A stretch of 64,000 bases of DNA, from assembly GCF_030552895.1 (NCBI RefSeq), contig NZ_CP130649.1:3149308-3213307 (forward strand), in the 5' to 3' direction. Numbering within the stretch: the first letter of the stretch is position 1; every line of letters starts with the position of its first letter. The translations under genes were made by a program, and so were the position numbers. This DNA comes from Tatumella ptyseos (lineage in GTDB: Bacteria > Pseudomonadota > Gammaproteobacteria > Enterobacterales > Enterobacteriaceae). Below are positions 1 through 9,430 of the stretch, one piece after another. The notes beneath the pieces were generated by a model. It did no database searches and was not told the DNA's origin. It saw only the letters and a list, made by a program, of their open reading frames with translations.

Positions 1-239
1 ACCTCGATACCTGCTAAAGGACCAAGAAGGGTCTGCGCCTTATCTTGAATGACAGGATATCCTCTCTGTTGATAGATCGAAATATGTCGGTTGGCATTAA
101 TGGTTAAGTGGCTAACTTGTGGCGCTAAATGCTCGATTACATGGTCAATTAACGCTTTCTCGTGCCACTGCACGAGTCCCTTATCTTTCCCATTCATGCG
201 TCGTCCCGCACCGCCTGCCAAAATAATGCCACTGATCAC
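1..239 (-). CDS. mobA: Molybdenum cofactor guanylyltransferase MobA (5' part only)
   Basis: Only the N-terminal ~79 residues are in the window; the rest runs off the left edge. The minus strand reads LAGGAGRRMNGKDKG, the GTP-binding signature of the MobA/IspD nucleotidyltransferase fold, near the N-terminus. MobA attaches GMP to molybdopterin to give the MGD cofactor of DMSO-reductase family enzymes in the cytoplasm. The start is taken as GTG at 239: a TAA lies four codons upstream in frame and an AAGGG sequence precedes it. It is divergent from srkA, as in E. coli, but the small yihD gene normally found between them is not present. Confidence 0.88.
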   Translation of the reverse strand, partial: MISGIILAGGAGRRMNGKDKGLVQWHEKALIDHVIEHLAPQVSHLTINANRHISIYQQRGYPVIQDKAQTLLGPLAGIE

Positions 240-334
240 AGTTAACCCTTATCAATTAATCGCTCAAATAATCAGACTGCCAAGCAGGGTTGATGGTATC
301 CTGCTGCTCAGTTTTCTACATTATTGCAGAGATT

Positions 335-1321
335 ATGATCCAACCGAGCTTCGATTTCCAAACACTTGATCCCGAAACCGTATTAGACGCGTTGTGGAAT
401 ACGGGGATGCGCGTTGACTCGGGGTTAACCCCGCTCAATAGCTATGAAAACCGTGTCTGGCAATTTAGCGATGAAGACCGAAAACGTTATGTGGCTAAAT
501 TCTACCGCCCACAACGTTGGTCGCTTGAGCAGTTACATGAAGAACATCAGTTCACTCAGGAACTCGCCGAGGCTAATCTTGCGGTCGCTGCACCACTCAG
601 TTTTCACGGAACCACTGTACAGCAAACAGAAGGTATTGCGTTTGCCATCTTCCCCAGTTTGGGAGGGCGGCAATACGAAATTGATAATGATGACCATCTT
701 GAACAAGCTGCTCAAACGTTAGCGCGTATCCATCAGGTGGGTCGGCAACATCTATTCCACCATCGACCGTCGTTGGGTCTTGATGAATATTTTCATCAAC
801 CTCTAGCCTTACTAAAAGAGACATCACTCATTCCAGCAGTCTTAAAAGCCGATTTCATCACCGCGCTTACTCGATTAGGGGCACAGTTAATTCGCTTGTG
901 GCATAACGATTGGGATAGCCTGCGCTTACATGGCGATTGTCATCCGGGCAACATCTTGTGGCGTGATGGACCTTTGTTTGTTGATTTAGATGATGCGCGC
1001 AATGGTCCGGCCGTACAAGACCTCTGGATGTTAGTCAGCGGTGACCTGAATGAACAACGAGTCCAATGGGATATTCTGCTAGAATGTTATACAGAGTTAA
1101 CCGAGTTCAATATTAACGAATTGTCACTGATTGAGCCTTTACGTGCGATGCGCATGGTTTATTATCTAGCGTGGGTAGTCAGACGTTGGCAAGATCCTGC
1201 TTTTCCTAGAGCTTTTCCTTGGTTTGCAGAGGCTGATTTCTGGCGGCGGCAGATTGCTGAAATTAAAGCACAGACAGTGTTGTTACAATCGCCTCCATCG
1301 CTGAAAATGCCTCAATTTTGA
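335..1321 (+). CDS. srkA: Stress response kinase SrkA (RdoA/YihE)
   Basis: Aminoglycoside-phosphotransferase-fold Ser/Thr kinase of 328 residues, the E. coli length. Visible blocks are SGLTPLNSYENRV near the N-terminus, the catalytic loop LRLHGDCHPGNILW at about residues 195-208 and the metal-binding VDLDDARNGPAVQDLWML that follows. SrkA is known in E. coli as a Cpx-controlled kinase that counters MazEF-type death under stress. The ATG at 335 is chosen because translation from it begins MIQPSFDFQTL, matching the family, whereas the frame extension to 290 has no counterpart. It lies 25 bp upstream of dsbA, the usual srkA-dsbA pair. The window also carries cpxRA. Confidence 0.95.
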   Translation: MIQPSFDFQTLDPETVLDALWNTGMRVDSGLTPLNSYENRVWQFSDEDRKRYVAKFYRPQRWSLEQLHEEHQFTQELAEANLAVAAPLSFHGTTVQQTEGIAFAIFPSLGGRQYEIDNDDHLEQAAQTLARIHQVGRQHLFHHRPSLGLDEYFHQPLALLKETSLIPAVLKADFITALTRLGAQLIRLWHNDWDSLRLHGDCHPGNILWRDGPLFVDLDDARNGPAVQDLWMLVSGDLNEQRVQWDILLECYTELTEFNINELSLIEPLRAMRMVYYLAWVVRRWQDPAFPRAFPWFAEADFWRRQIAEIKAQTVLLQSPPSLKMPQF

Positions 1322-1346
1322 ATAATAATTTGGAGATAAGTAAAAA

Positions 1347-1973
1347 ATGAAAAAAGTATTATTTGCTCTCTTTGGGGCAATGCTTGCCTTTGGCGCTTCT
1401 GCGGCAACCTTTACCGAAGGTAAGCAGTATCAGGCGATTGAAAAGCCAGTGAATGGCGCGCCAAAAGTTGTCGAATTTTTCTCATTTTTCTGTCCACACT
1501 GCTACGACTTCGAACGTACCTATAAAATCAACCAAGCGGTTGAACAGGGGCTTCCTGCAAATGTGAAATTAACTCGTTATCATGTTGATTTCTTGGGTGG
1601 TGATTACGGTCCTATCCTGACCCATGCTTGGGCAGTTGCTATGGCGCTAGGTGTTGAAGATAAAGTTATGGATCCCATCTTCGATGGCCTGCAGAAGTCT
1701 CAAACCATTAAAGACCAACAGAGTTTAAAAGAGGTCTTTGTCAAAGCTGCGGGTATTACTCCAGAAGCCTATGACTCAGCATGGAACAGCTTTGCAGTGA
1801 AAGCGCTAGTTAGCCAACAAGAAAAAGCGGCGACTGATTTCAATATTAACGGGGTGCCTGCACTGTTTATCAATGGCAAATACCAGATCAACAATGCTGG
1901 GCTAGATACTAGCTCATTGCCAAACTTCTCAGCGGATTATGTCAACGTCACGAAGTTTTTGCTGAATAAATAA
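1347..1973 (+). CDS. dsbA: Thiol:disulfide interchange protein DsbA
   Basis: Periplasmic oxidase that introduces disulfides into exported proteins and is reoxidised by DsbB. The 208-residue product starts with a Sec signal peptide (MKKVLFALFGAMLAFGASA) and has the active site C49-P-H-C52 in the thioredoxin fold, plus the cis-proline loop INGVPALFING near residue 170. A GGAG ribosome binding site sits before the ATG. Translationally downstream of srkA. Substrates in this window could include envelope proteins such as the cysteine-containing microcin-like product at 18.8 kb, which is inference. Confidence 0.97.
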   Translation: MKKVLFALFGAMLAFGASAATFTEGKQYQAIEKPVNGAPKVVEFFSFFCPHCYDFERTYKINQAVEQGLPANVKLTRYHVDFLGGDYGPILTHAWAVAMALGVEDKVMDPIFDGLQKSQTIKDQQSLKEVFVKAAGITPEAYDSAWNSFAVKALVSQQEKAATDFNINGVPALFINGKYQINNAGLDTSSLPNFSADYVNVTKFLLNK

Positions 1974-1980
1974 GCGTATT

Positions 1981-2008
1981 ACCTCTGAATACTGAGGTGT
2001 TCAGAGGT
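1981..2008 (+). terminator. Putative terminator after dsbA
   Basis: Perfect 9-bp inverted repeat ACCTCTGAA / TTCAGAGGT with a 10-nt loop, 7 bp after the dsbA stop codon. Only a short T tract follows, so termination strength is uncertain. Confidence 0.55.
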
Positions 2009-2181
2009 TTACCCTATTTGGAATGAGAAACTCGATCCTTTTATTCACAGAAGTATAACGCAGCAATAATGTAAGGAAACATCGATGATCTAATTTAACA
2101 TCATGTTTTATATGATTTTTATCTAGATTAATTGTATGTTTCGGTCAATTTGTAATTAACGAAATAAATAGATCCACAGAG

Positions 2182-2190
2182 TTATCCACA
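2182..2190 (+). promoter_or_regulatory. Perfect DnaA box upstream of polA
   Basis: TTATCCACA, the consensus high-affinity DnaA site, lies 118 bp before the polA ATG. A one-mismatch copy TTATCCACG follows at 2276-2284. The 334-bp gap between dsbA and polA (1974-2307) otherwise holds a putative dsbA terminator and AT-rich sequence with no gene I can support. DnaA has been reported to stimulate polA expression in E. coli, so a regulatory role is plausible but inferred. Confidence 0.6.
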
Positions 2191-2307
2191 GGATCTTAGA
2201 CCTGATTTTCTTTTATGTGATCATGCCAATGACTGCCATGTTCAACATTTATTCTATTCTGTGGCATGCTAACGCTTATCCACGGACCAACTCAGAAATT
2301 AATACCT

Positions 2308-5085
2308 ATGGCTCAAATCGCACCAAACCCGCTGATCCTAATTGATGGTTCTTCTTATCTCTACCGAGCATTCCATGCTTTCCCGCCGCTTACCAATGGT
2401 GCTGGGGAGCCGACAGGAGCGATGTACGGCGTATTGAATATGTTGCGTAGCTTATTACTGCAATATCAGCCGAGCCATGTTGCTGTCGTGTTTGACGCCA
2501 AAGGAAAAACCTTCCGTGATGAGTTATTCGCGGAATACAAATCGCATCGTCCCCCTATGCCAGACGATCTACGCTCGCAAATCGAGCCCTTGCATCAGAT
2601 GGTTAAAGCGATAGGTTTACCCTTACTCGCGGTATCAGGCGTGGAAGCCGATGATGTTATCGGTACGCTCGCTCGTCAAGCAGAGCAAGAAGGGCGGGAT
2701 GTATTGATCAGTACTGGCGATAAAGATATGGCACAGCTGGTCAGCCCCCATATCACTCTTATCAATACTATGAACAATACTGTGCTTGGTCCTGAAGAAG
2801 TTAACGAGAAATACGGTATTCCTCCAGAGCTGATTATTGATTATTTGGCATTAATGGGTGACTCGTCCGATAACATTCCCGGTGTACCGGGTGTAGGTGA
2901 AAAGACTGCTCAGGCATTATTACAAGGGTTGGGAAGTTTAGAGACTATCTATGCCGATCTCGATAAAGTCGCGAGCTTGAGTTTTCGTGGGGCGAAAACA
3001 ATGGGTAAAAAATTGGCTGAAAACCAAGAAATGGCCATGCTTTCCTACCAACTTGCCACAATTAAAACCGATGTTGAGTTAGATCTCAGCTGTGAGCAAC
3101 TCAAGGTCGGCCCATTAGATCAAACACTCCTGCTCGACCTGTTTGCCCGCTATGAATTCAAGCGTTGGCTAGGGGATGTGGAGAACAACCGTTGGCTAAG
3201 TGGTAAGTCGATCCCAAAGGCCACAAATACTGTATCGGCGGAAGCGGCCCCTGTACCCGAAATCAGTCTATCTTCCGAACACTACCAAACGATTTTTGAT
3301 CAGACGTTGCTGGATGAGTGGCTTGTTAAGCTGAAAAGTAGTGAGCTGTTCTCCTTTGATTTAGAAACAACCTCTCTGGATTCTTACTCTGCTGAAATTG
3401 TGGGTCTCTCTTTCGCCACCGCTGCAGGCGAGGCGGCCTATCTCCCGCTGGCCCACGACTATTTGGATGCCCCTGAGCAACTCAACCGCGACGACGTACT
3501 GGCTCAGTTTACGCCATTACTAGAAGACGAGAATTTGGCAAAAGTTGGCCAGAATCTAAAATATGACCGTGGCGTACTGCTTAACTATGGCATTGAATTA
3601 AAGGGTATCCGTTTCGATACCATGCTGGAGTCTTACCTCTATAACAGTGTGGCGGGTAAACACGATATGGATAGCCTCTCACAACGCTGGTTAGGCCATA
3701 AGACGATCACTTTTGAAGAGATTGCGGGTAAAGGGAAAAAACAGCTAACCTTTAACCAAATAGCGCTCGACCAAGCGGCTCAGTACGCTGCAGAAGATGC
3801 CGATGTCACGCTACAGCTGCATCAGAAAATTTGGCCTTTGTTAGAAAATGAAGCGGGCCCTAAAAAAGTCTTCGACGAAATCGAGATGCCCCTTGTACCG
3901 GTTATCTCGAAAATCGAGCGCAATGGCGTATTAATAGAGCCGCTGATTCTTTCGGCACACTCCCAAGAGTTGGCGCAACGCCTCGAAGAGTTAGAGAAGA
4001 AGGCGCACGAGCTGGCAGGGGAAAGCTTTAATCTCTCATCGCCTAAACAGCTGCAGACAATCTTATTTGAAAAGCAGGGTATTAAGCCGACGAAAAAAAC
4101 CCCGGGCGGAGCGCCATCAACCAGTGAAGAAGTCTTAGCAGAGCTAGCGCTTGATCACCCGTTACCTAAAGTGATTCTTGAACACCGTGGTCTCTCGAAA
4201 CTGAAATCGACCTATACCGATAAGTTACCTCTTATGATTAGCCCAGTTACCGGCCGATTACATACGTCTTATCATCAGGCTGTCACCGCAACAGGGCGAC
4301 TTTCATCGACCGACCCTAACCTTCAAAATATACCGGTACGTAACGATGAAGGTCGACGAATCCGTCAGGCGTTTACTGCTTCCCCTGGCCATAAAATTTT
4401 AGCAGCGGACTATTCACAAATTGAGCTGCGGATTATGGCGCACCTTTCGCAAGATAAAGGTTTGTTAGAGGCTTTTGCCCAAGGTGAAGACATCCACCGA
4501 GCCACGGCTTCGGAAGTCTTTGGTACCCCTCTCGAAAAGGTGACAGGCGAGCAACGTCGTAGCGCTAAAGCGATTAACTTTGGACTGATTTATGGGATGA
4601 GCTCATTTGGCCTATCGCGCCAATTAGGGATAGCACCTGGAGAGGCGAAGAAGTATATGGATCTCTACTTCGAGCGTTACCCCGGTGTCTTGACCTATAT
4701 GGAAACTACACGCCAGAGTGCGGCCGAAAAAGGGTATGTGGAAACGATTGAAGGCCGCCGACTTTATTTACCCGACATTAAATCGAGCAATGCGATTCGC
4801 CGCAAAGCCGCGGAACGGGCAGCAATCAATGCGCCAATGCAGGGGACTGCAGCCGATATTATCAAACGTGCGATGATCGGAGTTGATCACTGGTTAACTA
4901 CGCAAGATCCCGATCGTATCAAAATGATCATGCAAGTACACGATGAACTCGTCTTCGAAGTGCATGAAGATTTACTCGATAGTGCGACGCAAAAAGTACG
5001 CGAAATTATGGAAAACTGCGTCACGCTAGCCGTTCCGCTGCAAGTGGATACCGGCCTAGGTGATAACTGGGATCAGGCGCATTAA
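2308..5085 (+). CDS. polA: DNA polymerase I
   Basis: 925 residues with all three domains. The 5' nuclease domain (residues 1-~320) begins [19 protein letters not shown] and has [18 protein letters not shown]. The 3'-5' exonuclease retains FDLETTSL (D-x-E), GQNLKYDR and YAAEDADVT, so proofreading should be active. The polymerase domain has [16 protein letters not shown] (motif A), [16 protein letters not shown] (O helix) and [11 protein letters not shown] (motif C). It fills gaps in repair and removes RNA primers. ATG 2308 is chosen over an upstream frame start at 2266 because [11 protein letters not shown] matches the family N-terminus. Downstream, spf (Spot 42 RNA) is absent and dcyD follows after 16 bp. 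Confidence 0.98.
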   Translation: MAQIAPNPLILIDGSSYLYRAFHAFPPLTNGAGEPTGAMYGVLNMLRSLLLQYQPSHVAVVFDAKGKTFRDELFAEYKSHRPPMPDDLRSQIEPLHQMVKAIGLPLLAVSGVEADDVIGTLARQAEQEGRDVLISTGDKDMAQLVSPHITLINTMNNTVLGPEEVNEKYGIPPELIIDYLALMGDSSDNIPGVPGVGEKTAQALLQGLGSLETIYADLDKVASLSFRGAKTMGKKLAENQEMAMLSYQLATIKTDVELDLSCEQLKVGPLDQTLLLDLFARYEFKRWLGDVENNRWLSGKSIPKATNTVSAEAAPVPEISLSSEHYQTIFDQTLLDEWLVKLKSSELFSFDLETTSLDSYSAEIVGLSFATAAGEAAYLPLAHDYLDAPEQLNRDDVLAQFTPLLEDENLAKVGQNLKYDRGVLLNYGIELKGIRFDTMLESYLYNSVAGKHDMDSLSQRWLGHKTITFEEIAGKGKKQLTFNQIALDQAAQYAAEDADVTLQLHQKIWPLLENEAGPKKVFDEIEMPLVPVISKIERNGVLIEPLILSAHSQELAQRLEELEKKAHELAGESFNLSSPKQLQTILFEKQGIKPTKKTPGGAPSTSEEVLAELALDHPLPKVILEHRGLSKLKSTYTDKLPLMISPVTGRLHTSYHQAVTATGRLSSTDPNLQNIPVRNDEGRRIRQAFTASPGHKILAADYSQIELRIMAHLSQDKGLLEAFAQGEDIHRATASEVFGTPLEKVTGEQRRSAKAINFGLIYGMSSFGLSRQLGIAPGEAKKYMDLYFERYPGVLTYMETTRQSAAEKGYVETIEGRRLYLPDIKSSNAIRRKAAERAAINAPMQGTAADIIKRAMIGVDHWLTTQDPDRIKMIMQVHDELVFEVHEDLLDSATQKVREIMENCVTLAVPLQVDTGLGDNWDQAH

Positions 5086-5101
5086 GCGAGAAGGTTAAAT
5101 A

Positions 5102-6070
5102 ATGTTAATTGATAACTACCCGAAAATAGAGTTAGTGGGTGCGCCGACGCCCATTGAGTACCTACCGCGCCTATCCGATTATGTGGAACGCGATATTTAC
5201 ATTAAACGCGATGATCTGACCCCCTTAGGATTAGGGGGGAACAAGCTACGTAAACTCGAGTTTCTCGCCGCACAAGCCCTACAAGAAGGCGCGGATGTTT
5301 TGCTCACTGCTGGGGCTATACAGTCTAATCATGTTAGGCAGACGGCGGCAGTGGCGGCGAAACTAGGTCTAAAATGTATGGCGATTTTAGAGAACCCTCT
5401 AGAGGACGCGCCGGAAGGTTATCAGCATAATGGCAATCGCTTATTACTCGACTTATTAGGCGTCAATGTTTTACCTGCACAGGTTGGGCCTTCCCTCGCG
5501 GAACAGCTGAGCACGCAAGCAGAATTGCTGCAAGCACAAGGATTTCGTCCTTATATTGTACCGGTAGGTGGCTCGAATACTTTGGGCAGTTTGGGATACG
5601 TTGGCTGTGCACAAGAAATTATGCATCAAGTGGCGGATATTGCGGATCTCGCGGCGGTCGTCGTCGCATCGGGGAGCGGAGGGACGCATGCCGGCCTGTC
5701 AGTGGGTCTGGAACATTATCTTCCTCAGGTTTCCTTGGTGGGGGTGACGGTTTCGCGCAGTCAGGCGCAGCAGCAGCCGATTGTTGAAGCGTTACGTCAA
5801 TCTTTAGCGGAGACACTGAACGTGAGTGTGAAACAGCCACTCACGTTGTGGGATGACTTCTACGCACCTGGCTACGGCTATACCAATGATAGCGGTAATG
5901 ATGCGCTCAACTTAGTGGCCCAGCTGGAAGGGATCTTCCTTGACCCCGTTTACACAGCGAAAGCAATGGCAGGAATGTTATCGGGAATTAACAGTCAACG
6001 TTTTGCGGGTAGTGGCCCGTTACTATTCATCCACACTGGTGGTTCACCAGCACTCTTCGCCTACTCCTGA
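5102..6070 (+). CDS. dcyD: D-cysteine desulfhydrase
   Basis: PLP-dependent enzyme of the tryptophan synthase beta/ACC-deaminase fold, 322 residues. It converts D-cysteine to pyruvate, H2S and ammonia. The PLP lysine is K48 in [34 protein letters not shown] and the phosphate-binding [12 protein letters not shown] are clear, and the C-terminus has [14 protein letters not shown]. In E. coli dcyD sits with the cystine importer genes near fliA; here it stands 16 bp behind polA with an AGAAGG ribosome binding site. Its end overlaps the convergent blc gene by 10 bp. Closely related ACC deaminases differ in active-site residues, so substrate is inferred from overall match to DcyD. Confidence 0.9.
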   Translation: MLIDNYPKIELVGAPTPIEYLPRLSDYVERDIYIKRDDLTPLGLGGNKLRKLEFLAAQALQEGADVLLTAGAIQSNHVRQTAAVAAKLGLKCMAILENPLEDAPEGYQHNGNRLLLDLLGVNVLPAQVGPSLAEQLSTQAELLQAQGFRPYIVPVGGSNTLGSLGYVGCAQEIMHQVADIADLAAVVVASGSGGTHAGLSVGLEHYLPQVSLVGVTVSRSQAQQQPIVEALRQSLAETLNVSVKQPLTLWDDFYAPGYGYTNDSGNDALNLVAQLEGIFLDPVYTAKAMAGMLSGINSQRFAGSGPLLFIHTGGSPALFAYS

Positions 6071-6594
6071 TCGGTCCACAGTAGTTGGTCGATAGCGAAT
6101 CCCGCCTGCTTGGCTTTCACTAATAGCGTCTGACGCGATTTAGCGGTTAAGTGGGGCTGGCGGGAGAGGATCCAGAGATAACTTCTGTCTGGTCCGCAGA
6201 CTAAGGCCGTTTGGTAATCATCATCCAAGGCAATCACGTTATAGCTGGCATAGAAAGGTCCAAAAAACGACACTTTCAATGCTGCGCGGTCACTACTTCC
6301 GGTAAAGCGGGCCTTGCCGACACTCTCGGACCATTGTCCTTTTTTAGGATTGAACCCACGGTTTATAACAGTGACGGTGCCATCATTTTGTAACCGATAA
6401 GTCGCGGTAACGTGGGTGAGGCCTTTCTCAAACCGATTCTCAAGTCTTGCGACTTCAAACCACTTACCTTGATATTTTTCGATATTAAATGGAGTGACCG
6501 GTTTCACGCCTGATGGAGGCGTCAAATTCTGACAGGCCGTTAATAGCGCGAGAGAACCCAAGCCGATAAGGGGTAACAGCAGTTTATATTTCAT
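6061..6594 (-). CDS. blc: Outer membrane lipocalin Blc
   Basis: 177 residues with a lipoprotein signal ending LLTAC (C21), so it should be lipidated and, with no Asp at +2, sent to the outer membrane. Lipocalin hallmarks are [17 protein letters not shown] (GxW motif), [18 protein letters not shown] and [14 protein letters not shown]. Blc binds lysophospholipids and is linked to membrane maintenance. It converges with dcyD, overlapping by 10 bp, and has no obvious operon partner. Confidence 0.94.
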   Translation of the reverse strand: MKYKLLLPLIGLGSLALLTACQNLTPPSGVKPVTPFNIEKYQGKWFEVARLENRFEKGLTHVTATYRLQNDGTVTVINRGFNPKKGQWSESVGKARFTGSSDRAALKVSFFGPFYASYNVIALDDDYQTALVCGPDRSYLWILSRQPHLTAKSRQTLLVKAKQAGFAIDQLLWTDQE

Positions 6595-6618
6595 CTCTAT
6601 TGCCTTATTTCCGTGTCG

Positions 6619-7272
6619 TTATAGTATCTCTTTAGTCCCATTATAAAGATGCAGGACTAATTCGCTTTTCCAGAACTCGCCGAGAAAAACATCTTCTACA
6701 GTTAATGATTTCTCGTTAAGTTTGGCGGTAAGCCACTCTTCATCTTTTTCGATGATTTCTAAACCATGTTGACGAATTTCGCCGGTTTTAATCACTAATA
6801 CAGAAAACATTGTTGCTTCTTTAGTAATCACGCTGAGTTGCCCGCCTGGCTCAACTTGTGCATAACGTACCTCTTCAAAGGAATTTATCCCTAAAGAGTG
6901 AAGCTGTGAAGTTAGGCTAACGATATCGAGCTTATTTCGACTTTTAAGGACATTCTCGAGAATAAAATTACCGTTTTTCATAATGGGAATTGGGTCACCA
7001 ATTGTAATGGTACGGATTGCCGAGATGTGCTTACTGGCGAAGTTTAAAGCGCTAATCAATATCACGCCGAGGAGAAGTAGAATTACATATTGTTGAAGAG
7101 GAATGGTATCGCTATAAATCACTCCGCCAATAATGCCACCCAACACGAAATTGCCAATAAAATCGATCGGTGTCATCTGTGACAGTTGAGTCTTACCGGT
7201 AAGATTGAGGTGAGCAATAAGAACGCAGAAACCAATCAGTAATTTGAGGAAAGTAAATTCGTAATATCCCAC
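6619..7272 (-). CDS. DUF421 (YetF-type) membrane protein
   Basis: 217 residues. Three hydrophobic segments in the first ~85 residues are followed by the DUF421 cytosolic domain, recognisable from IRTITIGDPIPIMKNGNFI and INSFEEVRYAQVEPGGQLSVI. The family is widespread and has no settled function in enterobacteria; Bacillus homologues are sporulation or envelope associated. It lies 24 bp upstream of blc on the same strand, so the two may be co-transcribed. A 119-bp gap to the yceI-type gene holds nothing I recognise. Confidence 0.75.
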   Translation of the reverse strand: MGYYEFTFLKLLIGFCVLIAHLNLTGKTQLSQMTPIDFIGNFVLGGIIGGVIYSDTIPLQQYVILLLLGVILISALNFASKHISAIRTITIGDPIPIMKNGNFILENVLKSRNKLDIVSLTSQLHSLGINSFEEVRYAQVEPGGQLSVITKEATMFSVLVIKTGEIRQHGLEIIEKDEEWLTAKLNEKSLTVEDVFLGEFWKSELVLHLYNGTKEIL

Positions 7273-7391
7273 AAATTATCCTTACTATTTTGATCAAAGA
7301 ATGACTCTAAGGATAATACAAATTGTCTAGCAGAGAGAGGATAGGTCGAAATTGTTCCCAATAAAAAATCTTACTGGGAACGTGAAGGGAA

Positions 7392-7976
7392 TTACTTAGC
7401 GTAGGCTTCTGTCGAAATGTTCAGGCTAATGGTATCGCTTACCGCAGGTACATATTTATCAATACCGAACGCTGAACGCTGTAGAGTGCCGCTAGCATCA
7501 AACCCAACCGCTTGTTTTTTCACCATTGCGTGTTCACCAATCTTGTTCAGGGTGGCATGCAGGGTGACCGGCTTAGTGACACCTTTTAGGGTTAGATTTC
7601 CTTCAACGTCATAGTTGTGTTGGCCGCGTGGGGTCACTTTCGTACTGGTAAAAGTTGCTGTGGCATATTTTGTGGTATCGAAGTAATCGCTACCTTGGAA
7701 CTCTTTGGTCAAGGCGGGTACATGGGTATCAATATTACTTACTGGAATAGAGACTTGTACCGATGATGCAGCAGGATGTTGCGGATCAAATTTTATCACC
7801 CCCGTTGCGCCTGGAATATCAGCAGTAGGGTGCGAAAATCCAAAATGGTCCCAACTCACCACAATCGAAGTGTGGGCGGTATCTACTTGGTAATCCACCG
7901 CCGCCGCGTGGGAGGCTGCACTGTATAGTGCGCTGACTGCAACAAAAGGTAAGAGAACGGCGCTGATTTTTTTCAT
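7392..7976 (-). CDS. Periplasmic YceI family protein
   Basis: 194 residues with a cleavable signal peptide ending SAASHAAA. The mature part is a YceI-like lipocalin fold: YQVDTAHTSIVVSWDHFGFSHP at its start, the SDYFDTTKYATATF block and GNLTLKGVTKPVTL. Family members bind long-chain isoprenoids. In E. coli the partner cytochrome b561 gene yceJ is adjacent; here no b561 gene is nearby, so this is a stand-alone copy. Start ATG at 7976 gives a typical signal sequence. Confidence 0.9.
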   Translation of the reverse strand: MKKISAVLLPFVAVSALYSAASHAAAVDYQVDTAHTSIVVSWDHFGFSHPTADIPGATGVIKFDPQHPAASSVQVSIPVSNIDTHVPALTKEFQGSDYFDTTKYATATFTSTKVTPRGQHNYDVEGNLTLKGVTKPVTLHATLNKIGEHAMVKKQAVGFDASGTLQRSAFGIDKYVPAVSDTISLNISTEAYAK

Positions 7977-8105
7977 TATTTTCTATCCTGTGTAGGGTGA
8001 ATTCATTAATCATGGCTTATTTACTGATTAACAGATAGTTAATAGTTTTGTTCTCTTAGTTCAAATAAATTGTTCGAATTAACGACAGTCTTCACAGCTC
8101 TGTAT

Positions 8106-8131
8106 AAAAAAGGGTGCCTGCGTAGGCACCC
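8106..8131 (-). terminator. Intrinsic terminator of the purine/porin operon
   Basis: On the minus strand, stem GGGTGCCT / AGGCACCC with a 4-nt loop is followed directly by TTTTTT, 7 bp beyond the stop codon of the OprD-type porin gene. Confidence 0.9.
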
Positions 8132-8138
8132 GAAACGG

Positions 8139-9404
8139 TTAGAAATCGTATTGCAGGGCAACGCGGTTTTGCCAGAAATCTTTCTTATAAAGAGGTGATG
8201 TCTGTACGCCAACAAAATCGGTCAAGCTTAAGCCTTTGAGGGCACCACCAAAGCTATAAATACCATAAACAAGATACTCAGACTGACGTAAGCTACCGTT
8301 GCTATTGGCTGGTTTAAGGTCCATCCAAGAGTAGCGAGTCCCCACGGTCACTTGCTCCGTCGCGCTATAATTCAAGCTGGTGGCCCAAGCGTTACCATTA
8401 CCTAAGTCTTGAGTACTGGTGAAGAAGGGTTGAGCGAAATAGGGGCCGGAAGAGGCGTTGTGTGCATATGGCGTGACCAGAGGGTATTGATGGCCACTCG
8501 CATTATTGGCTAGATAGTCATAGCCAACTTTCCAGTTCAGGTTGCTCAGCAGATTGAGTGAGAGCTGCCAGCCGATGCTTTGGCTATTCACTGGACCCGC
8601 TAAATCTTTACCGTTACCGGTACCGCGAAGGTATTGGATACCAAAATCAGGCTGTAAAGGCGCTTGGTTCCATTGTACATGCCCTTCGGTATAGAAGATA
8701 TCGCTGTAATCGTTATAATTTTCGTACCAGGCAACGCCGTTCAAATGAACATCGTTAATATCCCAATGGTGCCCAGCGCCCAGCGACCACATACCATTTG
8801 TTTTTTCGTCAGACCCATAAGCGGTATAACGCTGCTGACGATCCGAGCCCCAAGATTTATAGCGGAAGACTTTGGTTGCTCGGATGAAATCTTCACCCTG
8901 ACCATATTCGGCGTCAATCGCTTGATAGATCATCGGCGTAATACGCCAGTCGTAATTCCCTAAGAAGGGTATATCAAGTTGTTGGTTACCGGCCGTGATC
9001 CGAAAATCGTCATTACGCCACTGTAACCAGGCTTCGCCAACATTGGTTTGATTATCGCCAAGTTCACTCACGGTCTGACTGGCTGCGCCGTGATTAATAC
9101 CGCGTACAAATATGCCACTCACGCCAAGGTTAAAGCCATCGAGCGGTGCAGTCTCATATTTTAGAAAGCCACCGTAACTTATGGTGTCTTGATTCAAACC
9201 CTGAGCAAAATAGGCATTATGGGTTGAATAGTACATTGAACGTAGACTACCGCTGACTTTACCTTGAGTAATAGCCTCTTCTAGGTTCGATGCTGAGCTA
9301 GTGTCAGCGGTGGCGGCATAACCAAACATGGGGACAAATGCCGTTAAAACTAAATAGCGGGCAAGCCCACGCGTGCGATGCGTTGATGCTGAGTGTGTAT
9401 GCAT
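8139..9404 (-). CDS. OprD family outer membrane porin
   Basis: 421 residues. A long N-terminal signal (MHTHSASTHRTRGLARYL, then a hydrophobic core ending GYAATA) is followed by GKVSGSLRSMYYSTHNAYF and an all-beta protein ending ALQYDF, with the terminal Phe needed for outer-membrane assembly. This is the pattern of OprD/ChiP 18-strand substrate-specific channels. It is the last gene of an operon behind an NCS2 permease and 8-oxoguanine deaminase, with only 26 bp between, so the inferred cargo is a purine or related small molecule rather than chitosugars. Specificity cannot be read from sequence. Confidence 0.82.
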   Translation of the reverse strand: MHTHSASTHRTRGLARYLVLTAFVPMFGYAATADTSSASNLEEAITQGKVSGSLRSMYYSTHNAYFAQGLNQDTISYGGFLKYETAPLDGFNLGVSGIFVRGINHGAASQTVSELGDNQTNVGEAWLQWRNDDFRITAGNQQLDIPFLGNYDWRITPMIYQAIDAEYGQGEDFIRATKVFRYKSWGSDRQQRYTAYGSDEKTNGMWSLGAGHHWDINDVHLNGVAWYENYNDYSDIFYTEGHVQWNQAPLQPDFGIQYLRGTGNGKDLAGPVNSQSIGWQLSLNLLSNLNWKVGYDYLANNASGHQYPLVTPYAHNASSGPYFAQPFFTSTQDLGNGNAWATSLNYSATEQVTVGTRYSWMDLKPANSNGSLRQSEYLVYGIYSFGGALKGLSLTDFVGVQTSPLYKKDFWQNRVALQYDF

Positions 9405-9430
9405 GTTATTCCCTACCTGAATAAAAATTA

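Noticed and set aside
290..334. Upstream start for srkA adding 15 residues
   Set aside because: The shorter form gives the family length of 328 and the expected N-terminal sequence.
2266..2307. Upstream start for polA adding 14 residues
   Set aside because: The extension has no counterpart in polymerase I proteins, and the shorter start gives the normal N-terminus.
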